Shown here piece after piece: positions 45,066 to 56,699 of a stretch of 64,000 nucleotides of DNA. Source of the stretch: Cunninghamia lanceolata. Taxonomy: Eukaryota > Streptophyta > Pinopsida > Cupressales > Cupressaceae. The stretch lies in the NCBI GenBank assembly GCA_027924645.1, contig BSBN01000254.1, positions 15,322,501 through 15,386,500 on the forward strand. Direction: 5' to 3'. A program made the position numbers and the translations under genes. Each line of letters begins with the position of its first letter. Position 1 is the first letter of the stretch. Under the pieces are notes generated by a model that was not told the DNA's origin, ran no database searches, and was given only the letters and a program-made list of their open reading frames with translations.

Positions 45066-46785
45066 CTAAGGCTTTCCATCTTTGCCTTTCTTGTGTGGCT
45101 TAATTGAGCTATTTGATATACTCATGTTCTTCCTTTTCTTGCTTTCCTCCTCAGAGGACTCAATATCAGGGGTATCTTTCTTCCTTTCAGCGAAAGATTT
45201 GTTGTGGATTGCATCTCTCACAGACAAGGTAACCCTACTACCCTTCTTTTGGAGGTCAATTGCTAACCCAAGGGGATCTGCCTCTTTAGTTTTGATGAAT
45301 TCATTCTTAAGCATGTCCAACTTATTTTTGTGGTCAGCTACCTCCCTAATTTTGTCTAGGTCAAGCTACTACACATTTCTCTTTTTTCTAACTATGATGA
45401 ACCCATCATCAGAAGGCATATTAGGTTTATTAACCTCTGAGGTTTTATCTTGATCTTTCTTGGACAGTTCAATCCCATCAACTCTTTCTAAATTAATAGA
45501 ATTTGATGTTGGTTGAGTCTCCTCGATTTGGGAGATAAGAGAAGGATCCTCTTCCATCAAGTCCATCTCCCCTAAATCGTCTTCAGAGAAGAGGCTTAAA
45601 TTTTGATCATGTGTTCTATCAAATTCACCTACTATTTGTTGCTAACTGTCAAAACCCGCAGAAGGCAATCCTCCGCCAGTATTTAAAATGGTTTGAACAA
45701 ATTTTTCACTTGATTTCTCCTTAGCTTATATGGGGCTAGGGTCATGGATTATGTGAGCCTTAGAGGTCTCCAGGGGCAAGCTCCCAAAGTCTGAAGCCAC
45801 ATCAACTAAAGGATCATTAGAAATTTTTTCTTTAGTTTCAAATGCTATGTTATCTTTTTTGAATCTCCTGTTTAAAGATGGACAGTCCGTCCTTTGATGG
45901 CCATCCATTTTACATAAGAAACAAAAATTAAGCCTGCCTAGCCCAACAAAATCACATTGCACAGATTACTCCCCAATTTATCTCCAAGATATCTAGGATT
46001 TGAATTCCAGTATTAAATGCTACCAATAGTTTTTCATCCAAATGTGGTAACGTAGACCTAGTTTCGTCTACATTTATTATTTTCCCAAAGGGTTTCATAA
46101 TTTGTGGTAAGAAACACCAAAATTGAATGGGAAGATTTCTCATAAGTACCCATCTTGGTATAGAACATAACTGAATCACATTGTGTGTGGTGTCTAGTGT
46201 CCAAGGCAATGCTTTGAAAAGTGTCGGCCCAATATTCCAAAAATCTTTTTCTACCACTCTCTTTTGCATGTTATAGCTCTTGAAAAAGATAACAAATATT
46301 CTAGTTTGAACAATTCTACACAAAGAGAAATGGATGCCTAGTTTCTTTCCCCAAATAGAAATTAAACAATTATCAAAGAATCTTCTTGAAGGCATTTTAT
46401 CCATGTTAATTAATGAAAAGAAAACAACAATGTTCTTTAATCTAGCTTCTTCATTTCTAACTATATTAAGCATATCATCATTTGGACACAAGGAAATTTT
46501 CCTGGGCCGAGCATGGAACTCACCTTGAAGTTTCTTGTCAGACTCGCCTCTCTCAATCCTCTCTGTGGTGAGTTCAATGAAACCTCCAATTCCATAGTTG
46601 ATCTCGAAGCCCGCATTTTTGGGCAGAGTTTTAGCATTTTTTGCTCTTAACACTTCTCTGTATGATATCGAATGGTTGAGTTGAACACTCTCATTTGTCC
46701 CACTTTTATTTTCCATTGTGTCTTGAATGCTGACATTAACTCTATGTAATTCCAAGTACAACCTATCTCTAGAAAAGCACATCAA
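45066..46785 (-). pseudogene. LINE ORF1 (DUF4283-like plus zinc knuckle), broken
   Basis: The likely start is MENKSGTNESVQ, 23 codons into the frame that opens at 46785. It runs through a DUF4283-type segment (SRRFFDNCLISIWGKKLG, VVEKDFWNIGPTLFKALPW, IPRWVLMRNLPIQFW) typical of plant L1 ORF1 RNA-binding proteins. Near 45960 the frame shifts by one base, and CFLCKMDGHQRTDC, a CCHC knuckle, follows directly. The remainder is Ser/Lys/Glu-rich and ends at HKKGKDGKP (45066), with stops on the way. ORF1 would bind the LINE RNA. Confidence 0.8.
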
Positions 46786-46999
46786 AGTACCCGAGTGACA
46801 CTAGGGTGATGAGAGCACCAAGAGGGCATAGAACGGGGGATTGCCTAATGTGAGATAATTAAACCAATACAGATAAGAAAAAAACACTGACAACTTGTGC
46901 CACAAAGAAAAACAATCAAACAACATGCAACACCTTTAACACTAATCCAAGGCAAATATCAGTCACAAGATACATACAATCTATCTAAGAAAACATAGA

Positions 47000-47883
47000 A
47001 CATAGAATGTTTCCAATGTAGGGAAGGAACCACAAACAAGATCGGGTTTTGGGTTTACAAACCTTTTCCCATGAAATCAGATGGATTCTCTTAGCATTTA
47101 CAGCTCCTTGCTAGAGGAATTTTCTACACAATTTACCTATCTCCTCAAGAATACCTTTGGGGACCTATAGAATTGACATCATATCTATGGGAACAGCTGA
47201 CAGGATTGCCTTAACAAGAGTTATCCTACCTGCGAGGGATAACCACTTCCCTTTCCAAGCACTAATCTTCTGGCTTAAGTTTACAATTATACTCTTCCAC
47301 AAGACTTTCTTGTCTCAGCCATTGAACAGTGGTATGCCCAAGTACTTAGCTGGAAGGGATTCAACTTTGAAATTAAAGAGGTCTGTGAGCCTCTTCTGTC
47401 TATCCTCGCGAATATAGCTGAGAAATATTTTTGATTTTGCCTCATTAACTCTCTAACCTGATGCCTCACAATATAAACTCAATACCTCCTTGATGGCTAA
47501 ATCTTCCTTTCTATTGGTTCTCTCAAAGAGAATAGTATTGTTTGCAAACAAAGAATGAGTAAGAGATTCACTTGTAGATTTCAGATTGATGCCCTTCCAT
47601 CTTCTAGCCACCCTTGCCTCTTTAATTGACCAAGTGGGGGCTTCCATCATCAAAATGAAGAGTAATGGGGAGATGGGATCCCCTTGCCTCAATCCATTTG
47701 ACACCTCAAAGGGGATGACTCCGAGCTCTTGATTAGCACTAAACAACAAGAGTCTGTAACACAGGAGGAGATCCACTTAACCCACTGACATGAGAACCCT
47801 AAACAGTTATGGACATGGAACAAGAAATCCCATTTGACCCTGTCATATGCTTTGGCCATGTCCAATTTCAACACCATATTAAA
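47000..47883 (-). mobile_element. LINE fragment, reverse transcriptase part
   Basis: Read on the minus strand it begins near 47877 with VLKLDMAKAYDRVKWDFL (first catalytic Asp region). It shifts frame to NGLRQGDPISPLLFILMMEA and has FANNTILF where FADDT is expected, so both catalytic Asp are replaced. It continues to the segment after the core (GKWLSLAGRITLVKAIL-like, about 47240-47170). Both ends are truncated. It is separate from the LINE whose ORF1 ends near 46800. The boundary between them, about 46800-47000, is unresolved. Confidence 0.75.
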
Positions 47884-48481
47884 CTAGTATTTTTTTTGTT
47901 CTAACATTCGGTGAATAATTGGTAGAGATTATGCAACTTAGGTAAACATGTGCTCTGACATATTAATATATGTAATTTTTAATTTTTAACATGACAGAAC
48001 TTATTTACTTTCAAATTCTTGTTTGAATTGTTGGCTTGTACATGGTAAAACTTGGCTTGTTTAGAAACTTGAAATTTTTTTGCAATCATTCACAGAGGAA
48101 AATGACAATATATCTATTCGCTATAAAAAACAATCTATCTATTCATATTAGAACTATGCATAATCTACAGTTCCAAAAAGATGAAGTTGAACTAAATGAT
48201 AGCATTTCGTATGGCTATTGTTGGAATTTTTTGGCAATTTCTCCCACTCCCCTGTTAATATTGTAATTACTTATTTAATTAACTATATTTAGGAAACCCT
48301 AATGTAGAAGACTCTATAAGAATAATGATGTAGTAAGATTTCTAGGTTCATATCTAGGAATCTCTAGAAGGTTCCAAATTTTGTAAATACATCTCTATAT
48401 ATTGAGAAACTATGTAACTATTTTTATCAAGTTGAAATGGAGAATATAGTTAGTGTTGAAGCACTATGTTTGTGACTGTGC
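47884..48481. other. non-coding DNA, possible LTR remnant
   Basis: No gene. The stretch from TGTTGGAATTTTTTGGC at about 48220 to 48480 looks like part of a copia LTR leader (short AT-rich leader with TCTATATATTGAG near 48393), directly before the RT fragment. This is a weak call. Confidence 0.35.
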
Positions 48482-48806
48482 ATGAATTTCATTCTTGAGG
48501 ATGCAATTAAGGAAGATCATTGGGTTAAAGCTATGGATGAAGAGATAGAATCTATTGAAAAGAATGACACATGGGAGTTAGTAGACATACCTAAAGGAAA
48601 AGAATGCATAGGAGTAAAATGGGTTTGTAAAACTAAGTTTAATGCAAATGGTGAAGTTGAAATGTATAAGGCAGGGTTAGTAGCCAAAGGATTTGGACAA
48701 CAGTATGGAGTTGATTATAATGAAACATTTGTACCTGTACCAAGACTTGATATAGTTAGAATGACACTAGTAATTGCAGCTCAAAATAATTGGAAGGTGT
48801 TAGAGT
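48482..48806 (+). pseudogene. copia reverse transcriptase fragment
   Basis: The start of a Ty1/copia RT is intact over about 108 codons: DHWVKAMDEEIESIEKNDTW, ELVDIPKGKECIGVKWVCKT, EVEMYKAGLVAKGFGQQYGV and DYNETFVPVPRLDIVRMTL. It stops at WKVLE, where an LTR begins (48798). The MDVKSAFLNG-type motif that should follow is absent, and no continuation was found downstream. The frame is unusually clean for a fragment and belongs to a copia lineage different from the element at 3292. Confidence 0.8.
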
Positions 48807-49256
48807 GTAGGGTTTATCCTAACCCACACCTAGGCTTAAGTCAAACTTAGTGGCTATGTCTAACTTATCCTTGACATTAAAGGTTAAGTTCACTTTTGAG
48901 TTTAGTCATTTTTTGTCTCACCACATGTGCTCACATGAGGATAGTCATTTTGACACTTCACCTCATTAGAGGTTGGAGATATTATCTCGTCATCTTATGG
49001 GAGGTTGGAGACATTTGTCCATCAACCTCCACATATGTACATATGTGTTCATCACATAGAGGGTTAGTCATAGTTGGTTGTCTCCTTCTCACCTCCTTCT
49101 CCTTGCCTATATAAGCAAGGCTCTTTGTACATTTTCATAGTCTCTTGGTGTAAACTCTTGATGTAATATCTTGATTATACATTTTGGCTTTTATGTGCTT
49201 ATGCTTTGTGGAAGTTCATCTTAGTTCTCATTTGCTAATCTTGGCTAATTCTGACA
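48798..49256 (+). mobile_element. LTR with primer site, partner LTR not found
   Basis: It starts TGTTAGAGTGTAGGG, ends ATTCTGACA, and is 459 bp long. A TATA box (TATATAAG, 49108-49115) and TGGTATCAAAGCC directly after the end, a primer-site match, mark it as a 5' LTR in plus orientation. It interrupts the copia RT fragment. No second LTR was seen downstream, so the element is truncated or its 3' LTR is beyond my recognition. Confidence 0.65.
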
Positions 49257-50750
49257 TGGTATCAAAGCCATGCAAGTGAAACACTTCTCGTTTTGAGCAA
49301 ATTCAAACATCTAGCTTTTTCAAGGTTCAATTTTCGGTATTTTCTTTATAATTAGGTGAATGTACTAAAATCAATTCTGCAGAGAAAAATTGTGAAAATT
49401 TTGAAAAAAAAATTAGCAGAGCGCCTTTCAACCCTCTGCTCATCTACCCATTTTGGGTAAAATCAGCATTTTACAGGTTTGGTATTAGTCTATTTGCACT
49501 TTTGTGATGGTTTTGGTGAATTTCTGGTTTTGATTTGTAATATCGAAGTCTCTACAGTCTTGTTGTGGTTTCCAATCTTCCAACATAGTTCCATTTGAAG
49601 CTGTTGTTTTTCAAGATCAAAAATCTCATATCAGCACTCACCATTTGGAGAAATCATCATTTGAATTCTGTATAGCAGAATTTGTTGATCAACTCCTACA
49701 TTCAGCACTCCTAGCTGGCTCTCTATACACCATTCTCTCCTACAGTGTTTGGTCGCTGTTAGAAGAGATCTGGTTGCTATTCAATTGTTTCAAAGGCACT
49801 GTCCATTGTTTGTGATCATGTTGACAATCTGGTCAGCCCTTGCCCATTCTTTTGGTGGTCGCTCTTGTCATCCGACCCACTTCAAAGCTACCATTATCAT
49901 CGGATTGTAGACTGACTTCAAGGCTATGTAGATTGCAATGTAGGGTGTGATAGTCTCTAGAGGCTGTTTTTAAACATCATCCATTTCAACTGTTAAAAAT
50001 CAATTTTGACCAATAAAAATAGGACAAATATTTAGCACTTTCTTATTATGGATGAGGTGTAAAATTGCTATTGACTGTTTCACCATTGAAGTAGATGATG
50101 TTTAATTAGAGCCACCTCAAGATCAGAACTCCACCAACGGTCATGACACCCATGTTGGTCTTTCTACCAGTGCATCATCAGTAAATCACGGATGAAGGTG
50201 CCAGCAAGGTCAACATCCTATTTTCAGGTTGTTTAGTCCTATTTTGGACTCTTCCAACCATATTCACACCTGCTACCTTATCCACTAGTTTCTGTAGACT
50301 CTGCCTTTCGACCGAGCCTTCAAGCGCCATTTGTATTTCTGTTGCAAGTTTAACGTTTGCTGGTCTTTGAAACGGTTACTTGGCAGCAGTAACATGGCCC
50401 TTTGACCTAGTCATAGGCACTTCAACTACCTCTGATCTTTTTTTTTCGGCCATTTCTGCCACAACCCCATTTTGGCCTCCTGTTGGCCTTTAAATCTGGC
50501 TCCCTGCTTGCCTCTACACACATCTGTGTCACAGGTGGCACTTTTCTCTCTTATCCTCCATATTGTGCTCTGTTTGATCAATGTCTCTCTTGGTTTGTGG
50601 TTAAAATCTCCATATGAGCTTTTATTTGCATTTACATGCTTGTTACATTTGTTAGATGTTAAAATAGTAACATTTTATGTTACACTTCTAACCCTCAAGC
50701 ATTAGATGCTAACTCACATTTTATGCCACATTAACAGCTAGTGTTAGGAT
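49257..50750 (+). other. probable untranslated interior behind the 48798 LTR
   Basis: Many stops in all frames and no Gag or Pol motif. It may be the leader of a non-coding (LARD-like) element. A 77-codon frame at 50472 has no known motif. Confidence 0.4.
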
Positions 50751-53700
50751 AACTCAACAAAGCTTTGTAAAGGGGGTTATTGCTTTCAATTTTTTAGGCA
50801 AAATTGTATTTCAGCTGTGTAAGTGACTTTTCAAAGTCACAATATATTGTGAACATATAAATCTGATATATAAAGTTAGCATTTGATTCTAACATAAAAA
50901 GTCAGCATATAAAGTTCACATTTCAATCATCCATCGAAGACGAAGGGTGAGGCCCAGGTTGGCAGAAGGCCAATTCCCCCTCACTATCAAAACTTTGTAT
51001 TTTTCATTTTACCCCAATTCCAATGAGTAGTTGGAAAACTATATACACCTCTTCGATAGGCATTCTTTTTTTGATTTTCCAGTGCAGTTTTAAAAATAGA
51101 CCTATTTTATAGGTATCCATTATTGTAATAACTTTTCCTTGGTAGCTTGGAATTGAGCACCATTTTTTGAAAAAGTGCATGTTTTTACGTTTCCCATGTA
51201 TTGGTCAAATTTATTTTGTAAAATACACTAAATTATAAAGTGCCAAAATCTAGGGGGATCTCTCTTTCAGCAGTTTCAGGGGGGGTGGGTTTGCGTTTGA
51301 TCTTTTGTACATTATACCATGTCTACATTTGCATTGTCAAGTGTACTTATTGTGGGAGCACTCAACATGGGGATGCACTCTGTCCTCATTTCTCTCATGT
51401 TATTTTTCAATATTCTATAAGACTACAAAATCACCACCTGATGTTTCATTCAGGATAACTTTCAGTGATTCCTTGTATCCGAACATCGTCATTGTTGTTC
51501 TAGATCCACCATGTTGGGATGCATATCTCCTGGACATTGCATTGTTGTTTGTAGAATCCCACATTATAGATTTGGATAAAACCATTGAGGACATTCATCT
51601 TCTATTCAATGTTAGCTTCGATGAAGTTGCACCGCCATCATCTTTAGATATACTTGTTCATGCCTCAACTATTTTAGCTTATATAGTGATTGATTTTGCT
51701 GATACTTATGAGTTTGCATATTAGACTCCATCATCATCCAGTCTAACAAATTTTGTAGAAGTATTAGATTTACATTGGTTCATCTTCGTCACACGATAGC
51801 ATTGGCTTGCAGATCATTGAGCATTCTTTGAAGATATCAAGGGCATTAACATTGTCTTTTTTATCATGTCCAACATTCAGAGACATTCATCTTTCTTCCT
51901 GTATATTCCTATCTAGAATGGGAAGATCTTATGCACACTTCTGTGTCTCGATTTCTTCCTAAGAGGAGAAACATTATTCAGTAATCATGGATCATCTTCA
52001 ACATCTAGTGTCGTACATCTACCAGCACTACAGGAGCTATTTAGAGGGTCAGTTTCATGGTTTCAATGTTTGTTGAACTTACACCAAACAATGTAAAAGT
52101 GTCTACACACCACTTAGATGCTCATATATTCAAGTCATTTAAAATATTTTCATTTGAATGACAATATGATCATGATATTTAATGTTTCACTACCAATTTA
52201 CCAATATGATTATAAACATCAAAAACAATCAATAGTTTTTATAGTCTATAATTTTTAACTGTCTATGTTCAGGGGAGCATCGATGTTGGATGGGCCAGTA
52301 CTTGGGGTGAGTTGTAGGGTTTTTACCATCCTTATTCATTTTGGGGGATAAATTTATTCATTTTCTGGAAAGTGTTTACTATTTTTGGAACTGGAGAGTA
52401 GTTTCTTTATCTCACATGCAACTTGAATACTCACCAGATCCTAATGTGATTAAGGAAGTTTGTTCAAAGAAAACATGAATATTTTATTCATTCTATTATA
52501 ATTTATCCACCTCATATTTAATAGATAACAAGTCTAACTGTCAATCACATGGTCTTTTGCCTTGCTTATGTGTGCTTCATAATGTAGTTTAGACCTTGAT
52601 TGCTCTCCTTCTATGGAAGAATAGAACTAATGGTAGATCAACATCAAACATTTGAACTTGTTTGGCTAATGTTTATTTCATTACCTATCATTCAATGTAT
52701 AGCATGTTCTTGTACTATATGTGACCCTGATAAGGTTAGTTTCTGAAGAGAATGTTTTACGAGCTACCCAATGATTTACAATCGTGTATATGCTTAGGAT
52801 GGAAAACTGGTGAAGTCCCTTTGCCTTTTATGTTGTTCAAGTTTAGATTCCTAGAAAAAGATTATCCTTTACCAATATTGCATTTGTGGACTGCTCATAA
52901 GATGTTAGTGATTTACATGTTTCATGTGGTGGCAAGTGAAACTTTTATTTTTTTTAAAGAAAAGATTTTTTTGATTAATGTAAAGGGATTGTCAAATCAA
53001 AGTAAAGGATAATGCAAAAATATTTGTTGTAATTTTCCCCTATACGTGGGACCATTGAATAAGTTGAAACATATGCTATCCTTGGCTGTTGTTAATTTAT
53101 GTTTTTTTGACATATAATTCAAAATGCTTTCTACATATGACATATAATTCCAACCATTTGCATATCTATTACACAAAGATATCTATCAAACTGAATTTCT
53201 CTTGATTTATTTTAGAGTATTTAAAATATTTCGCATATAGTATTTTTTTCATATAAAATCTATCTATGAATTTTATTGAAACTATTCAAGGAAAGAATCA
53301 AAGTTTATACAAGCAAATTTTTCTAACAATTAAACTAGTAAGTTACCTCTATTTACTCTTTATCAATGTTCATTGTTTGGAATAAGAACCTTCTATGAAA
53401 TAATTAAAACTAAAGCCACTATTGAGATCAAAGAGGGCTAGGAAAGAACACTGGTGTTTTTAGTCATAAATATAGGCCTATTAATGAAATATTGTTTTCT
53501 TGACTATAATTATAGTACCGAATAAAAGACAATCTATGAATGCTCTATAAATATTACCAAACTTTTGATTATCTCTTTTTGAATTATGTTTCACCTAAAA
53601 GTACAAATGAATTTTTCAAGCAAAGGTTTGGAAGATGATTTTGACACCATAAAAGAAATACACACAATTTAAATAACTCACTTCACTATTTGGATAGTAG

Positions 53701-53960
53701 AGAGTGATTGTATAAGGTTCTAATACCACTTGTTTCTAAGATTGTGCTTCTTGTATTTAAGTTCCTATCTACTTTAGGGATTATAGAGATGGTATCTATA
53801 CTTCTTGAGACACCCTGACCTAAAATGAGTCAAAACAGATTTAACTTCTAGATTTTTTTTTTTTTTTGGGTCTCTCCTAGTTTAGAAAAACTCATTTTGG
53901 TTGGTTCTTGGAATTTTAGAAAAGCTAAATTGAAGCATGAGACTCAACCAACCTAGAAAT
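50751..53960. other. unassigned DNA, no gene recognised
   Basis: The best frame is 51305-51724 (139 codons; for example DPPCWDAYLLDIALLFVESH and DEVAPPSSLDILVHASTILA). I do not recognise it, and an overlapping frame starting at 51240 includes CTYCGSTQHGDALCPH, a zinc-knuckle-like string. Neither is well supported. The rest is AT-rich without LTR ends or RNA genes that I could identify. Confidence 0.4.
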
Positions 53961-53961
53961 T

Positions 53962-54383
53962 AAGATGAAAAATTCTCCTTTGCAAGCTAAAGAACCCCTT
54001 AACAGATGTGATTATTGTTGGTACAATCACATCTAACTTATGATTGGTAGAATCATATCTAAAGATTATGGGATTTTTTCCAAAGTCAAAGTGAGGAAAA
54101 TTGTTAATTCATTGACCATACTATTGATATAGTTGTAAAAACTTTTGGAGGAAAGATAGACCAAAAAGATCTTCATTTGTAAGTTAAAGACCCCCTTAAG
54201 TGATGTTGTTATTGTTGGTACAATCACATCTAAATTAGGGTTGGTAGAATCACATCCAAAGATTATGGGATATTTTCCAAAGTCAAAATTGAGGAAAGTT
54301 CATTTATTGACCATAATATTGATATACCTATAAAAAAAACTAGAATTTGATCCATGCAAAAGATTTTGGAGTAAAAGTAGACC
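53962..54383. repeat. diverged tandem duplication, unit about 198 bp
   Basis: The stretch from CTTTGCAAGCTAAAGAACCCC (53979) recurs from TTTGTAAGTTAAAGACCCCC (54177). Both units continue through TATTGTTGGTACAATCACATC, a GGTAGAATCA segment and TTTCCAAAGTCAAA, and end at TAGACCAAAA. The second unit has a small insertion near 54340. No coding frame is evident. Confidence 0.75.
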
Positions 54384-55184
54384 AAAATGATTAATATGAG
54401 GTGGATTATAAGTTTCCTATCTTAAGAGTCATTAAATAGAAGATGTGGTTATAATCATGGTAAATTAGACAACACAAACTAGAATCCAAATCATTCAGGT
54501 CATTAGGGTGTTGTGTTCAAATTTAGCATGTTTTTTTCCCTTTGGTCAGACCATTATCCAACCATGTCCATATCATAGTACCTAAATTGATGTCTGGTCA
54601 TTCCTCATGTTAGCTTTATTTGATTGTTCTCTCAGATTTGTTCTCTCAAGGACCAAGCCAACCAATTGAGGAAGATCTCAATAGCTTTTTCCTGTATATG
54701 TACAAAGAACTACCAGAAGGGCCAATCTTCCTTCAAATGAGGGAAAACTTTGTTGTCTTCACATGAAAATCCAACCAAAGCTGTGTGTCTCAATGGATGA
54801 AGGACAGGTCTACTTTAGTTGCTTAAAGAAAAGGTTCGTTGAGATTTTCCCAAAGTTCTGTAACCTAGAGGTTATGGTTCTAATAGAACTAGAAATCATT
54901 AGGACCTATATATGGACTCATGATTCTCTAGGACATATATATGGACTCATGATGCTCAAGGGATATTTTTATGAGTTTATTTTCCTACAATCAAGAAAAA
55001 ATAACCTAGCCTTCCAAGGATCTCAAGGAAAAATCAGGCCTATTCATGAAGAATTGATCCCCAGATTTCAATTCCACTAAAGATTTCCCTAGCATAGTGT
55101 ATGTACTACTCAAACTACCTTTGCTCCCTAGTAAAGTTTGGCAAGAATCTAAGCTAAGAAAAATAGCTAGGGAAAATGAAGAAT
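54384..55184. other. non-coding DNA, one weak frame
   Basis: The 105-codon frame at 54763-55080 has no recognisable motif and contains a short internal repeat (TATATATGGACTCATGAT, twice). Nothing else is seen before the gypsy element. Confidence 0.45.
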
Positions 55185-56028
55185 TGATGTAGGAGCATCC
55201 AGTGGTGTAAGGGCAATCTTGCATCACCCCCAAAAAAAGTGTTTCAAAATTGTTGATGTTCTTTCCATTTCTCTTCAAAATTTGTGGTTCTGGTTCCATA
55301 ATCACTTGAATAATTATGTAGAACTTTCAATTTTTTCAAACTGCTAAAAGTAGTAACCTACTATTTTTAGAAAGTTTGCATTTGGGCACAGATTGAAGTG
55401 AAAATTTATAGGAAGTTACATAACAAAAATATAAGACCTTTGGCAAATGAATCACGCAAAGATCATTTGCAAGCTGAAAGATATTAAAGTTTTTGTTTCC
55501 TAAAAAATGCCTAGAAATTATTCAAATTCAGGTTTGAGGCACTAAATGGCCCCGTATGTGTCAAAAAATGGCTGGAACTGGCATAGCGGGTTCCTAGCAT
55601 GTAGAGAACTCCGTGAGATTTCTGACGCATAAAATAGTTCATCAATCGGACACCCAGATCAAAAGTTATGGCTCTCGAAAGTTGACCTATTTTTGGAGGG
55701 AGATGCAAATTTTGAAATTAGGTTGTTGGCCGCCAAAAAAACTATTAATAACCATTTTTGGGAACCTTGGGTAGAGTAGAGTTAGGGGGGAAGCGTAGAG
55801 TCAAGAATGGGTCAGAAACTAGAAACCCTAGCTAATTTAGGGTTACAGAAGGTAGATGAATCTAGAGTCTAGGAATAGGAAGCTGTAATGTGTTGCAACC
55901 TGTGGAGGGTTGATTCTTCTTATTGTATTTGAGCTTCTGTAATATAATAAATTGTTCAAATCAATAAAAAAAGTTTTTTTTTGTGTGCAATTTTTTTTGT
56001 TGTGTTTTATGATTTACCCCCTTCATCA
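55185..56028 (+). repeat. 5' LTR of the plus-strand gypsy element
   Basis: It starts TGATGTAGGAGCATCC and ends TTTACCCCCTTCATCA. A polyadenylation-like AATAAA lies near its end (55960s). Confidence 0.9.
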
Positions 56029-56129
56029 AGTGGTATCAGAGCAAGGGTTCTTGAGTGTATAGACAGATCACTGATTATGAGGCAGTTTGCACTAGGAGCT
56101 AAGGTTGTGGGTTTGCTACAGAGATCAAG

Positions 56130-56420
56130 ATGCCTCCACAAAGACATCATATTGGGAGGAATGCTTTGATGGAAGAGGGTTTTAGATCCCTACAAAGACA
56201 AATCAATGCATTGCAAGAGGAGCTGCAAAGAGGGTTTGATCCAAGAACAAGAGAAGAAAGCATCCACATCCATATCAGATTGCGTGGTTACAGAAGGACC
56301 ATAGAGCTTTGGTCAATGAGCAGTGTTTAGTGAAGTTTAAGATTGAACACTACCATGGTGAGGTGTTGTGTGATATCATACCAATGGACGCATGTCATGC
56401 TATTGGGGAGACCATAGAAA
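56130..56420 (+). pseudogene. gypsy Gag start fused to protease region by deletion
   Basis: The frame MPPQRHHIGRNALMEEGFRS (56130) is the Gag start. It runs for about 45 codons to GFDPRTREES and then directly into IHIHIRLRGYRRTIELWSMS, which belongs at the protease region (next to VKFKIEHYHGEVLCDIIPMD in another frame). The capsid and zinc-knuckle parts are absent. A large internal deletion explains this. Confidence 0.7.
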
Positions 56421-56699
56421 TATGATAGGAGCACTATCCATGATAGCTGTGCAAACACATATTCCCTAACAAAGGATGGAGTTCATCATAAATTGAAGCC
56501 GTTGAAGGAGGTGGAAGAAATGGTATGTAGTACTACCAAAATTTGCTTGGTAGATGGTGGAAAATTTTTGGAGGGTATCAAGTATGAGCATCATTGCTTT
56601 GCATTGATTCCTAAGATTAGTCAAGAGAAATGTGAAGATATACCGGTAGAAGTCTAAAATATGTTGGAAGAATTTTAGGATACTATCTCTGATAATGTA

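Larger units (their letters stand above)
25950..46800 (-). mobile_element. old two-ORF LINE, split by two LTR elements
   Basis: Read from high to low coordinates: ORF1 (46785-45066), ORF2 with endonuclease (45014-44594), an inserted LTR element (44593-37040), the RT region (37039-34550), an inserted Ty3/gypsy element (34549-26644), and the zinc-finger end of ORF2 (26643 to about 26030). It finishes near a run of A at about 25950. Without inserts it is about 5.4 kb. Both junctions keep the LINE frame when the insert and one 5-base duplication are ignored: at the first the endonuclease runs on into FGGDFNMIE, and at the second WEQI runs on into KVYIPQRAAIDFE. This shows the LINE was present first. 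Several stops mark it as inactive. Confidence 0.85.
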
